A stretch of DNA of 7,082 bases from Synechococcales cyanobacterium PMM_0073 (GCA_949127695.1 CASBQH010000478.1:1-7082); one strand, 5' to 3'; numbered from the stretch's first letter, positions 1-6,275 are shown. Numbers and translations are program-made. Notes: generated by a model not told the origin, from the letters alone.

Positions 1-38
1 CTTCCGCTCAAAAAACCTAAAAATACGAGGAAAATATC

Positions 39-239
39 ATGTCTTCAGAGTTCAACGAACTGCTGAGCGAATCGCTTGGCAATCAGGCGCAGGTGTGGAT
101 TGTCGGCACCAGAGAGCAGGTCAACCACATCATCAGCGAAATGTACGTCAAGGAGATGATCACAGACCGTCGCCAGTTTTCGCCGCTGGTTCCGGTTCCC
201 TTCGCTCCCGGCAAATTCATGAGCGTTTTGCTCAGGTAG
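39..239 (+). CDS. Small conserved hypothetical protein (66 aa)
   Basis: The gene encodes a soluble, acidic-to-neutral 66-residue protein with no signal peptide, membrane helix or cysteine. The start is ATG at 39, preceded by GAGG at 27-30 with an eight-base spacer, which is a good ribosome binding site; the stop is TAG at 237-239. The middle reads GTREQVNHIISEMYVKEMI, which should form an amphipathic helix. The end is rich in proline and hydrophobic residues (PLVPVPFAPGKFMSVLLR). The short size, the proper ribosome binding site and the hairpin just after the stop support a real gene. The style matches small conserved cyanobacterial hypotheticals, but I do not know a function and give none. 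It converges on the oxidase operon and is not part of it. The reverse-strand frame over the same bases lacks these signals and is taken as a shadow. Confidence 0.75.
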   Translation: MSSEFNELLSESLGNQAQVWIVGTREQVNHIISEMYVKEMITDRRQFSPLVPVPFAPGKFMSVLLR

Positions 240-249
240 CCTCATCTAA

Positions 250-277
250 CAGCGCCAGAACCAAAATTCTGGCGCTG
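250..277. terminator. Perfect 11-bp hairpin between convergent genes, putative bidirectional terminator
   Basis: The arm CAGCGCCAGAA (250-260) is an exact reverse complement of TTCTGGCGCTG (267-277), with a six-base loop CCAAAA. It lies 11 bases after the stop of the small plus-strand gene and 10 bases before the last codon of the minus-strand GMC gene (stop at 287-289), so it can end both transcripts. Neither side has a clear U-run, so it is not a classical intrinsic terminator. It may act as a weak terminator or as a 3'-end stabiliser. The fold is seen directly; the role is inferred. Confidence 0.65.
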
Positions 278-286
278 ATTCACCGC

Positions 287-1795
287 CTATCCCAATCGCT
301 CAATCAGATGATCTGCGACTCGCAGCGCGTTGGCAATCACCGTTAGAGCCGGACTGGTGCTAGAACTCGACGGGAAGAAGCTGCTGTCTACCACATACAG
401 ATTGTCAATATCATGCGTGCGGCAGTTGAGGTTGAGTACCGAGGTATCTGGGTCTGAGCCAAACCGACAGGTGCCAGACTGATGTGCCACCACCTGAATC
501 GGCGTACTGCCATGCGGGTGAATATTCTTAGCAAAAATTGACTGCTTGGCGCTCCGATCCACCTGCTTCAGGGCTTCTTGCCAGCGATAGAGCAAGCGGT
601 CATGGGCTTCGATGTTGTTTAGCTCATAGTCAAGGTAGATTTTATCTTTCTCGAAGCGCACCCGGTTTTCGGGCATCGGCAGATCTTCGGTTTGCAGCCA
701 CCAACCCATTGAGCGGGTGGCGAGCTGCCGCAGGCTAAACCCCGGCATCACTTTGGTTAAAACCGAGAAAATCGGCGGCGCTTCCGAGAAAATTACGTCC
801 TGCAAAATGCCGCCAGAGTTTTGGACATTGCCCATCGGGAACGGAAAATCTGGATCGCCCCAGTAAAAGTCATTGATCGAAACCGAGCGCTGAAACAGAC
901 CAGAATTAGCCGAAGTGCTCTGCTGCATCAGCACCGTCATTGACTGTTTCATCAGGTTGCGCCCTACCAGCCCAGCGCGATTGGCAATACCATCCGGCCA
1001 TTTCTCGTTGCAGGAGCGCAGCAGCAAGGCCGCCGAGTTAATTGCACCACAGGCCAGCACGATCATATGGCCCAAAAATAAAAAGCACTGGTCGCCAATT
1101 TCCGCCTGTACTGCCTTCACCGCCAGCCCCGAAGGATTTGTAATCAGACCCACCACTTTAGCCGAGGTCTTCAGCGTCACGTTCTCGTAGGCTTTAATCG
1201 CCGGGGAAATGCCTGTATCTTCTGCGTCGGTGCGCCCCTCGTCGCCCAAGCCAATCGGCAGATAGGCCGGATGCAGCCCCTGCTCACTCAGCGCCGTGCA
1301 GATTTCAGCCACATGCGGCTCATGCTCAACTGGCCCAAACGGATAGTCGGCGCTGCGGGGCGGCTCGGTCGGGTCGTCGCCCGCTTTGCCATGCACCTGA
1401 TAGAGCTGTTCGGCTTCGCTGTAGTAGGGTTCAAAGTCGGCGTATTTCAGCGGCCATTCGGGCGAGATGCCTTTTTGATGCTGCACTGCTTCAAAGTCGC
1501 GCTCCCGCATTCGCATCAGTGCGCCGCTGTAGATTTTGGTATTGCCGCCGACCGAGTAGCTGGTTTGAGGGTAGAAAGTTTCGCCGTTTTTGTCAAACCA
1601 CTGTTCGGGCACGCGATACAGCTCTTTTTTAAAGACCTCGATATCTGCTAGCTCCGAGCTTTCTTTTTCTAGAAACTCGCCGCGCTCCAGCACCAGAATT
1701 TTTTTGCCCGTTGCCGCCAGCTTGAGAGCCAGCGTGCCGCCGCCTGCGCCCGTGCCAATAATGATTACGTCATAGGTCTGATCGTCAATAATCAT
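287..1795 (-). CDS. GMC-family FAD-dependent oxidoreductase (502 aa)
   Basis: This is a flavoprotein of the glucose-methanol-choline (BetA-like) family, expected to oxidise an alcohol, sugar or similar hydroxyl substrate with FAD. The N-terminus has the Rossmann dinucleotide site IIIGTGAGGG (residues 11-20) and the ribose-binding acidic residue E37 in VLERG. SVGGNTKIYSGALMRMRERDF (81-101) is the usual FAD-contacting region, and LACGAINSAALLLRS (247-261) is the second FAD motif. The catalytic histidine should be H438 in AHQSGTCRFG. The C-terminal block VVDSSFFPSSSSTSPALTV (468-486) has Ser481 where many relatives have the Asn/His of the catalytic pair. There is no signal peptide or membrane helix, so it should be cytoplasmic or loosely membrane attached. 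The start is ATG at 1795 with AGGAGA at 1801-1806. It is the last gene of the oxidase cluster, 36 bases after subunit III. Membership of the family is secure; the substrate is unknown. Confidence 0.93.
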   Translation of the reverse strand: MIIDDQTYDVIIIGTGAGGGTLALKLAATGKKILVLERGEFLEKESSELADIEVFKKELYRVPEQWFDKNGETFYPQTSYSVGGNTKIYSGALMRMRERDFEAVQHQKGISPEWPLKYADFEPYYSEAEQLYQVHGKAGDDPTEPPRSADYPFGPVEHEPHVAEICTALSEQGLHPAYLPIGLGDEGRTDAEDTGISPAIKAYENVTLKTSAKVVGLITNPSGLAVKAVQAEIGDQCFLFLGHMIVLACGAINSAALLLRSCNEKWPDGIANRAGLVGRNLMKQSMTVLMQQSTSANSGLFQRSVSINDFYWGDPDFPFPMGNVQNSGGILQDVIFSEAPPIFSVLTKVMPGFSLRQLATRSMGWWLQTEDLPMPENRVRFEKDKIYLDYELNNIEAHDRLLYRWQEALKQVDRSAKQSIFAKNIHPHGSTPIQVVAHQSGTCRFGSDPDTSVLNLNCRTHDIDNLYVVDSSFFPSSSSTSPALTVIANALRVADHLIERLG

Positions 1796-1800
1796 GTAAT

Positions 1801-1806
1801 TCTCCT
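1801..1806 (-). promoter_or_regulatory. Strong ribosome binding site of the GMC gene
   Basis: The minus strand reads AGGAGA here, five bases before the ATG at 1795-1793. Subunits I and III have no clear Shine-Dalgarno sequence, so the GMC gene has a better site than its two nearest upstream neighbours and is probably translated independently of them. Confidence 0.7.
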
Positions 1807-1831
1807 GGAAATGAGCGAGGGATAAGAAAGC

Positions 1832-2434
1832 TTACTGCCAAACGTAAATTAAGCCGTACAGAATAATCCAGATGACATCTACGAAATGCCAGAACAGCGA
1901 AGTCGCATCTATGCCAAAGCTGCTCTTGTCATAGTTGCCAGGAATAAACGAGCGGAAGAACATAATTGTTTGCAGCAGCACGCCCGTCAGCACATGCAGG
2001 CCGTGAAAGCCAGTGAGTAAATAAAACGTCGCGCCATATAGCCCGGAGGTGAGGCCAAACTCTAGCCCCTGCCATTCGACGGCTTGGCCATAGAGAAAAT
2101 AGCTGCCCATCAGCAGGGTGGTCAATAAGAAAACCCGAAAGCCCCAGAGCTTTTTGTCATGCAGAAACCGCTCGGCCACGTAGATTACAAAACTGCTGGA
2201 AATCAGCACGACGGTGTTAATCGCCGGGTCATGGGTGTCGAGTCCTTCTACGCCGGGTGGCAGCCAGTCGGTAGAGCTAGTTTTGTAGACGATGTAGCCA
2301 GCAAAAAAGCTGAGAAAAATCACGCTCTCGGAGAGCAGGAACACCCAGAAGCCAAATTTACTGTTGGCTTCCTCATTATGTTCCTCAACAATGCTGGACT
2401 CAACTTGGTTGGCGATTGAAGCTTCTGAAGTCAT
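1832..2434 (-). CDS. coxC: Haem-copper terminal oxidase subunit III (ARTO type, 200 aa)
   Basis: Subunit III is a membrane protein without redox centres that supports the stability and turnover of the catalytic subunit. The length of 200 residues is typical of bacterial five-helix forms that lack the first two helices of the seven-helix type. Hydrophobic helices lie at about 28-50, 70-90, 99-117, 132-159 and 178-199. Family marks are FGFWVFLLSESVIF with the conserved Glu36, the EW pair (120-121), YLLTGFHGLHVLTG (138-151) and LFWHFVDVIWIILYGLIY (180-197). The N-terminal 25 residues are polar and acidic and should face the cytoplasm. The start is ATG at 2434; no clear Shine-Dalgarno sequence precedes it. 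It lies 36 bases downstream of subunit I and 36 bases upstream of the GMC gene. Its assignment to the alternative oxidase rests on the neighbouring subunit II. Confidence 0.95.
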   Translation of the reverse strand: MTSEASIANQVESSIVEEHNEEANSKFGFWVFLLSESVIFLSFFAGYIVYKTSSTDWLPPGVEGLDTHDPAINTVVLISSSFVIYVAERFLHDKKLWGFRVFLLTTLLMGSYFLYGQAVEWQGLEFGLTSGLYGATFYLLTGFHGLHVLTGVLLQTIMFFRSFIPGNYDKSSFGIDATSLFWHFVDVIWIILYGLIYVWQ

Positions 2435-2470
2435 GGGGCTTTTAGGGTAAATAGAATAGGTTTGAAGGAG

Positions 2471-4150
2471 CTATCCCGGCGATTCCGACAGCTCAGCCAA
2501 ATTTGAAACCAGCGGCTCATCTTTGCCATAGCCGTAGGGTTCGGCAATCACAATCGGCAGCTGCTCAAAGTTTTCGACCGGCGGCGGCGAAGAAATCAGC
2601 CATTCCAGCCCAATTGCCCGCCAGGGATTATTGCCTGCCTTCTCGCCCTGAATCCAGGAGCTAACCATATTTAAAATAAACGGCAGCGTCGAAAGCCCGA
2701 GCAAAAATCCGCCCAGACTGGCCAGCACGTTCCAGAAGGCAAACTCTGGATCATAGGACGCCACTCGTCGCGGCATTCCCATCAAGCCCACCGGATGCAT
2801 CGGCAAGAAGTTAAGCGTTGTGCCCAGCCAGGTCAGCCAGAAATGCACCTTACCCAAGCCTTCGTAATACATCCGCCCGGTCATTTTGGGGAACCAGTGG
2901 TAAAGCGCCGCATAGATGCCAAACACCACTGTCCCATAAACCACATAGTGAAAATGCCCCACTACAAAATAGGTGTTGTTGACGTGAATATCAACGGGCA
3001 CAGAACCCAGCATAATTCCGGTGATGCCAGCAAATACAAAGTTGACCACCCCCGCAAGCGCAAACAGCATCGGCGTATCCAGCCGCAGCTTGCCGCGAAA
3101 TACCGTCGCTGTCCAGGCAAAAATCTTGATGCCCGTCGGCACAGAAATGCTCATGGTGGTAAACATGAACAGCATCCGCATCCAGCCCGGAGTGCCACTA
3201 GCATACATATGATGCACCCAGACAATGGCGCTGAGTCCAGTAATAATCAGCGACGACACCGCCACCACCCGATAGCCAAACAGCGGCTTGCGAGCATAGA
3301 CCGGAAAAATCTCTGAGAAAATGCCAAACACGGGCAGTGCCAGCACATAGACCGCCGGATGCGAGTAGAACCAGAAGAAATGCTGGTAGAGAATTGGGTT
3401 GCCGCCATTTTCGGGACGGAAAAAGCTGGTTCCTGCGACGATATCTAGCAGCAGCATCACCGCGCCAGCAGTCAGCGCAGGTAAGCCAAATAGCTGAATT
3501 AGCTGCGCCGCCAGCACCGTCCAAACAAACGCTGGCATTCTGAAAAACGTCATGCCGGGAGCGCGCATCTTAAAGATAGTGGTGACAAAATTCACCGCGC
3601 CCATAATTGACGAGACGCCAGAAATCGCCACCGCCAGCAGCCAGAGCACCTGCCCGTTGATCAAATTCCCGGTTGGATTCTGCAAGCTCACCGGCGGATA
3701 GGCCCACCAGCCAGACTGCGAGGGGCCACCGGGCACAAAAAAGCTGCTCATCATCAGCAGGCCCACCACTGGCACCATCCAGAAAGCGGCGGCATTTAAG
3801 CGCGGAAAGGCCATGTCGCGCGCGCCAATCATGAGCGGCACCAGATAGTTGGCCAAGCCCACCAGCACCGGAAACGACCAGAGAAACAGCATTACTGAGC
3901 CATGCATCGTGAACATGGCGTTGTAGATGGTGCGGTCTACCAGGTTGGCTTCTGGGGTGATCAGCTCGCCGCGAATGATCATGGCGAACAAGCCGCCGAT
4001 CAGAAAAAAGACAAACGAGGTGACGATGTACTGAATGCCGATCACTTTATGGTCAGTGCTGAAGGTGAAAAAGCGCTTCCAGTTGTCGGGTGCGCCGGGA
4101 TAGGGCTGGGCGCGGTTGCCGCTGAGTTCTTCGACTGAAATATTCGCCAT
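2471..4150 (-). CDS. coxA: Haem-copper terminal oxidase subunit I, A2 (YSHP) type (559 aa)
   Basis: This is the catalytic subunit that reduces oxygen to water and pumps protons, a twelve-helix membrane protein. All metal ligands are present: H83 (MHGSVM) and H401 for the low-spin haem, H399 (VGHFHYV) for the high-spin haem, and H264, H313 and H314 (YSHP, WVHHM) for CuB. Y268 is in place for the His-Tyr cross-link. Helix VI reads FYSHPAVY (261-268): the Tyr-Ser of A2-subfamily enzymes is present, and Ala replaces the Glu of HPEVY in A1 enzymes. D112 in GARDMAFPRLN fits the entry of the D channel, and T339/K342 in SVPTGIK fit the K channel. The length is normal for the family, with an extra polar tail after about residue 520. 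The start is ATG at 4150 without a clear Shine-Dalgarno sequence. The upstream gap to subunit II is 32 bases. The fold and activity are secure. Whether haem a or haem o is used cannot be read from the sequence. Confidence 0.97.
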   Translation of the reverse strand: MANISVEELSGNRAQPYPGAPDNWKRFFTFSTDHKVIGIQYIVTSFVFFLIGGLFAMIIRGELITPEANLVDRTIYNAMFTMHGSVMLFLWSFPVLVGLANYLVPLMIGARDMAFPRLNAAAFWMVPVVGLLMMSSFFVPGGPSQSGWWAYPPVSLQNPTGNLINGQVLWLLAVAISGVSSIMGAVNFVTTIFKMRAPGMTFFRMPAFVWTVLAAQLIQLFGLPALTAGAVMLLLDIVAGTSFFRPENGGNPILYQHFFWFYSHPAVYVLALPVFGIFSEIFPVYARKPLFGYRVVAVSSLIITGLSAIVWVHHMYASGTPGWMRMLFMFTTMSISVPTGIKIFAWTATVFRGKLRLDTPMLFALAGVVNFVFAGITGIMLGSVPVDIHVNNTYFVVGHFHYVVYGTVVFGIYAALYHWFPKMTGRMYYEGLGKVHFWLTWLGTTLNFLPMHPVGLMGMPRRVASYDPEFAFWNVLASLGGFLLGLSTLPFILNMVSSWIQGEKAGNNPWRAIGLEWLISSPPPVENFEQLPIVIAEPYGYGKDEPLVSNLAELSESPG

Positions 4151-4182
4151 GAGGAAGGTTGATGAAGGGATTAGTAAAGAAA

Positions 4183-5124
4183 TTAAGCGGGCGGACTTGC
4201 AGGAGCCTGCTTGGGCGCGTAGTTGACCACCGGCGGTGATGCAGGCGGCACGGTTTCCCAGCCGCGCACCACAGTCTGCTCGGCGGCACGGTTATATTCA
4301 GACGAGGCGCGATTGTAGGCAGGGCTGGGGACGCGACCTGCTGCGTCAGCCAGCCAGCTCTGGTAGTCGGCGGGCGACTCGACCACGACATCGGCCTGCA
4401 TCGCCGCAAAGTAGGTGCCGCTGTACTGCGAGTCGCGCAGCCGATAGGTGCCAATTCGGGTGGGGGTGAACTCAAAGTCGATGGTTTTGTTGGGGATGAT
4501 ATCTTGCTTCAGCCGGAAGGCAGGCACATAAAAGCCGTGCAGCACGTCATCTGAAGTCAGCGCCAGCTTGATCCGGTGGTCAACTGGCAAATGCAGCTCG
4601 GTGCTGGTAATATCCTCGCCGTTTTCACTGGGATAGTGAAAGATCCAAGCCCACTGCTTGGCCTGTACGGCAATTTTGGCGCTGGGCAGACTGGCCATCT
4701 CCATCGGCTCCGCATAGGCCGCTTCCATCGTCTCCGGCATATGCAGATGCACCAGCTCCATTGGCCCGCGCACGTCCATCTGCTCATAGACCTGATAGCT
4801 GTAGGCAGCAATCCAAATCACCAGCGCCAGCGGAATCGCCGTCCAGACAATCTCCAGCGTGACATTGCCTTCAATCGGCGGCCCGTCGCTGTAGTCGTAG
4901 CGTCCGGCGCGATAAAACAGCACCGAGTAGGCCAGCATTCCGGTCACGCCCAGAAAAATAAACGTGCCCAGCGCCGTCAGGAAGCTAAACAGATCGTCGA
5001 TTAGCTTCGACTCAGCCGAGGCTTCCGGCGGAAACCAGGAGTAAGCCTGCTGCCCCATCCAGAGGCTGGCCAGCGTTATCAGAATCGTCGCGCCCACCAG
5101 GGTTCCAATCAGCCGCATATTCAT
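4183..5124 (-). CDS. coxB: Alternative respiratory terminal oxidase subunit II lacking CuA ligands (313 aa)
   Basis: This is the subunit II partner of the oxidase, with an exposed cupredoxin domain. Numbered from the ATG at 5124, hydrophobic segments lie at about 4-22 (a signal or an extra helix), 46-70 and 91-110. The domain follows, with the aromatic stretch KQWAWIFHYP (156-165). In a true cytochrome c oxidase the last loop has the pattern CxExCGxxHxxM. Here the aligned stretch is DSQYSGTYFAAM (231-242): both Cys become Asp231 and Ser235, Glu becomes Gln233 and His becomes Phe239. Only H196 (VLHGFYVP) and M242 remain. CuA therefore cannot form in the usual way. The stretch resembles the quinol oxidase subunit CyoA and matches what is known of the cyanobacterial ARTO (Synechocystis CtaCII and Anabaena cox3 classes). 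A Met/His-rich stretch lies at 122-143 and a Pro-rich tail ends the protein. A TTG at 5130 is an alternative start; I prefer ATG, with AGGG ten bases upstream. Confidence 0.94.
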   Translation of the reverse strand: MNMRLIGTLVGATILITLASLWMGQQAYSWFPPEASAESKLIDDLFSFLTALGTFIFLGVTGMLAYSVLFYRAGRYDYSDGPPIEGNVTLEIVWTAIPLALVIWIAAYSYQVYEQMDVRGPMELVHLHMPETMEAAYAEPMEMASLPSAKIAVQAKQWAWIFHYPSENGEDITSTELHLPVDHRIKLALTSDDVLHGFYVPAFRLKQDIIPNKTIDFEFTPTRIGTYRLRDSQYSGTYFAAMQADVVVESPADYQSWLADAAGRVPSPAYNRASSEYNRAAEQTVVRGWETVPPASPPVVNYAPKQAPASPPA

Positions 5125-5134
5125 AGACAAATTG

Positions 5135-5138
5135 CCCT
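5135..5138 (-). promoter_or_regulatory. Ribosome binding site deciding the subunit II start
   Basis: The minus strand reads AGGG here. It lies ten bases from the ATG at 5124, an acceptable distance, and only four bases from the TTG at 5130, which is too close. A third candidate, ATG at 5118, is 16 bases away. This favours the start at 5124. Confidence 0.45.
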
Positions 5139-5168
5139 AAAAAACCAGATCAAAGCACTATTGCCGCT

Positions 5169-5768
5169 TTAGAGCGCCGCATTGGGATTTTCGCCTGCTC
5201 TCAAAAGCTGGTCGGCAGTCACATGCACGCCAAACTCGCCGCCCAAATGCGCCCCCAGCGTACCGTGGGCAAACATGATGCCAAAGATCAGCAGTCCAGC
5301 AAAGATATAGCTCCACTGCACCTGCCGCCCCATGTCTTTGCGCCAGGAAAACCGCTGAAAGCCGCGCCAGATTGCCATGCTAACAATCAGCAGCAGCAGC
5401 AGGACACCGCCGACGCCGTGCCAGAGCATGGTCTGCATGGCATTTAGCCCCCAGGCGCTCGTTACCTCTGGGTCAACCTGCGCCAGCATAATCTCATAGA
5501 AGCCAAAGGCGACTGTAAAGAAGGTGACAACTGCCGCCGCCAGCATGTTGTACCAGCCCACGTCGTAGAAGTTGGAGCGGGTGGCCGGAATTGAAAGATA
5601 TTTGAACACGACCTGCTCGAACGGGTAGAGCAGACCGACAATATCAAAGGCAATCGCCACAATAAACAGCCCCAGCGTCAGATGCACCAGGTTGGGGTGA
5701 ATCGGCACTACATAGGGCAGGCCATTTGCCCCAAGGCTAGAAATTTGCTCAACTAGCTCTGAATTCAT
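5169..5768 (-). CDS. DUF2231-type four-helix membrane protein, second copy (199 aa)
   Basis: This is an integral membrane protein of the DUF2231 kind, with no established function known to me. Helices lie at about 27-48, 73-95, 112-135 and 152-175. The family mark HPxxVH is at the start of helix 1 (H24 and H29 in IHPNLVHL). Further histidines are H117 (LWHGVGG) in helix 3, and H168, H174 and H182 in MFAHGTLGAHLGGEFGVHV near the end of helix 4. Paired histidines at helix ends suggest a b-type haem site, but this is inference. The start is ATG at 5768, which overlaps the stop of the previous gene (ATGA). An AGGAGG Shine-Dalgarno sequence six bases upstream is the best in the window. It lies 44 bases before subunit II, so it is almost surely co-transcribed with the oxidase. 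It shares the fold and motif of the preceding protein, and the two look like a tandem duplication that has diverged. Confidence 0.88.
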   Translation of the reverse strand: MNSELVEQISSLGANGLPYVVPIHPNLVHLTLGLFIVAIAFDIVGLLYPFEQVVFKYLSIPATRSNFYDVGWYNMLAAAVVTFFTVAFGFYEIMLAQVDPEVTSAWGLNAMQTMLWHGVGGVLLLLLIVSMAIWRGFQRFSWRKDMGRQVQWSYIFAGLLIFGIMFAHGTLGAHLGGEFGVHVTADQLLRAGENPNAAL

Positions 5769-6265
5769 AGGATGCCTCCTCTAGTTGCCTCAACCACCGG
5801 CACCGTATGCAGGCCATAGACCCAAACCAGCAGAGCGCCCAGATAGGTCTGGGTTAAGACGAGCAGCGTCAGCCCCACACCAACAGCCAGATAGGCCACA
5901 GGCAGGCTCTTGGGGTCTTTTGAGCGAATAATATAGCGCCAGCCGGTGATGGCAGCCAAAATGCCGGAGAGTGACCAGCCCAGCAGCGTATGCAAATTTA
6001 ATACTGAGAGCGAGGCGCTGTAAGGCTCGGCCAGTCCGGCTTCGAGCTGGCCAAAAATCACGGCAATAAAAATCGAAACCGTGGCAAAAAACATATTCCA
6101 CCAGCTCACCTCGTAGAGGCGGCTGTTTTTGCTGAAGTAGCCAATCACGTCGCAGAGGACGGCAAACAGCACCATCGCAATCACAAAATGCACCACAATC
6201 GGATGCATCGTGTCGGGGTAGGGCAGGTTGTGGTCGTTGAGTTGAGGCAGAAGATCGTCAAACAC
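5765..6265 (-). CDS. DUF2231-type four-helix membrane protein, first copy (166 aa)
   Basis: This is the first gene of the oxidase cluster. It encodes a membrane protein with four hydrophobic helices at about 22-44, 55-73, 92-112 and 122-148. The HPxxVH mark is at H21 and H26 (MHPIVVHF). Other histidines are H92 (NLHTLLGW) at the start of helix 3 and H153 (GLHTVP) just after helix 4. Their placement mirrors that of the second copy and would allow haem binding, which is inference. Compared with the second copy it is shorter, and its helix 4 end reads YLGALLVWVYG instead of LGAHLGGEFG. The start is GTG at 6265, chosen because GGAGA at 6271-6275 lies five bases upstream; the next in-frame ATG is residue 20, too close to helix 1 to be likely. 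Its stop overlaps the next start by ATGA, so the two are translationally coupled. The function is unknown; a role in the assembly or electron supply of the oxidase is suggested by position only. Confidence 0.88.
   Translation of the reverse strand: MFDDLLPQLNDHNLPYPDTMHPIVVHFVIAMVLFAVLCDVIGYFSKNSRLYEVSWWNMFFATVSIFIAVIFGQLEAGLAEPYSASLSVLNLHTLLGWSLSGILAAITGWRYIIRSKDPKSLPVAYLAVGVGLTLLVLTQTYLGALLVWVYGLHTVPVVEATRGGIL
5775..5780 (-). promoter_or_regulatory. Perfect AGGAGG ribosome binding site of the second DUF2231 gene
   Basis: The minus strand reads AGGAGG, six bases before ATG 5768-5766 and inside the last codons of the first DUF2231 gene. Together with the ATGA overlap it allows both coupled and independent initiation. 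Confidence 0.75.
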
Positions 6266-6270
6266 GGTGT

Positions 6271-6275
6271 TCTCC
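6271..6275 (-). promoter_or_regulatory. Ribosome binding site supporting a GTG start
   Basis: The minus strand reads GGAGA, five bases before the GTG at 6265-6263. This is the main reason to accept GTG as the start of the first gene of the cluster. Confidence 0.6.

Noticed and set aside
1..38. Promoter of the small plus-strand gene
   Set aside because: Only the ribosome binding site is within the window; the upstream part is too short to call a promoter.
2795..3316. A long 173-residue plus-strand open frame inside the subunit I gene
   Set aside because: It lies antisense to a certain oxidase gene, is rich in His/Arg/Gln as expected for an antisense frame, and has no recognisable domain.
4053..4475. 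A 140-residue minus-strand frame overlapping subunits I and II
   Set aside because: It is in another frame of two certain genes, with Arg/Pro/Ser-rich composition and no motif; it is a shadow.
5125..5130. TTG start two codons upstream of the chosen subunit II start
   Set aside because: The AGGG site is only four bases from TTG but ten from the ATG at 5124, and ATG is the commoner start.
5388..5402. Five CAG units in a row
   Set aside because: They encode a Leu run within helix 3 of the second DUF2231 protein; five units is too few to claim a phase-variable repeat.
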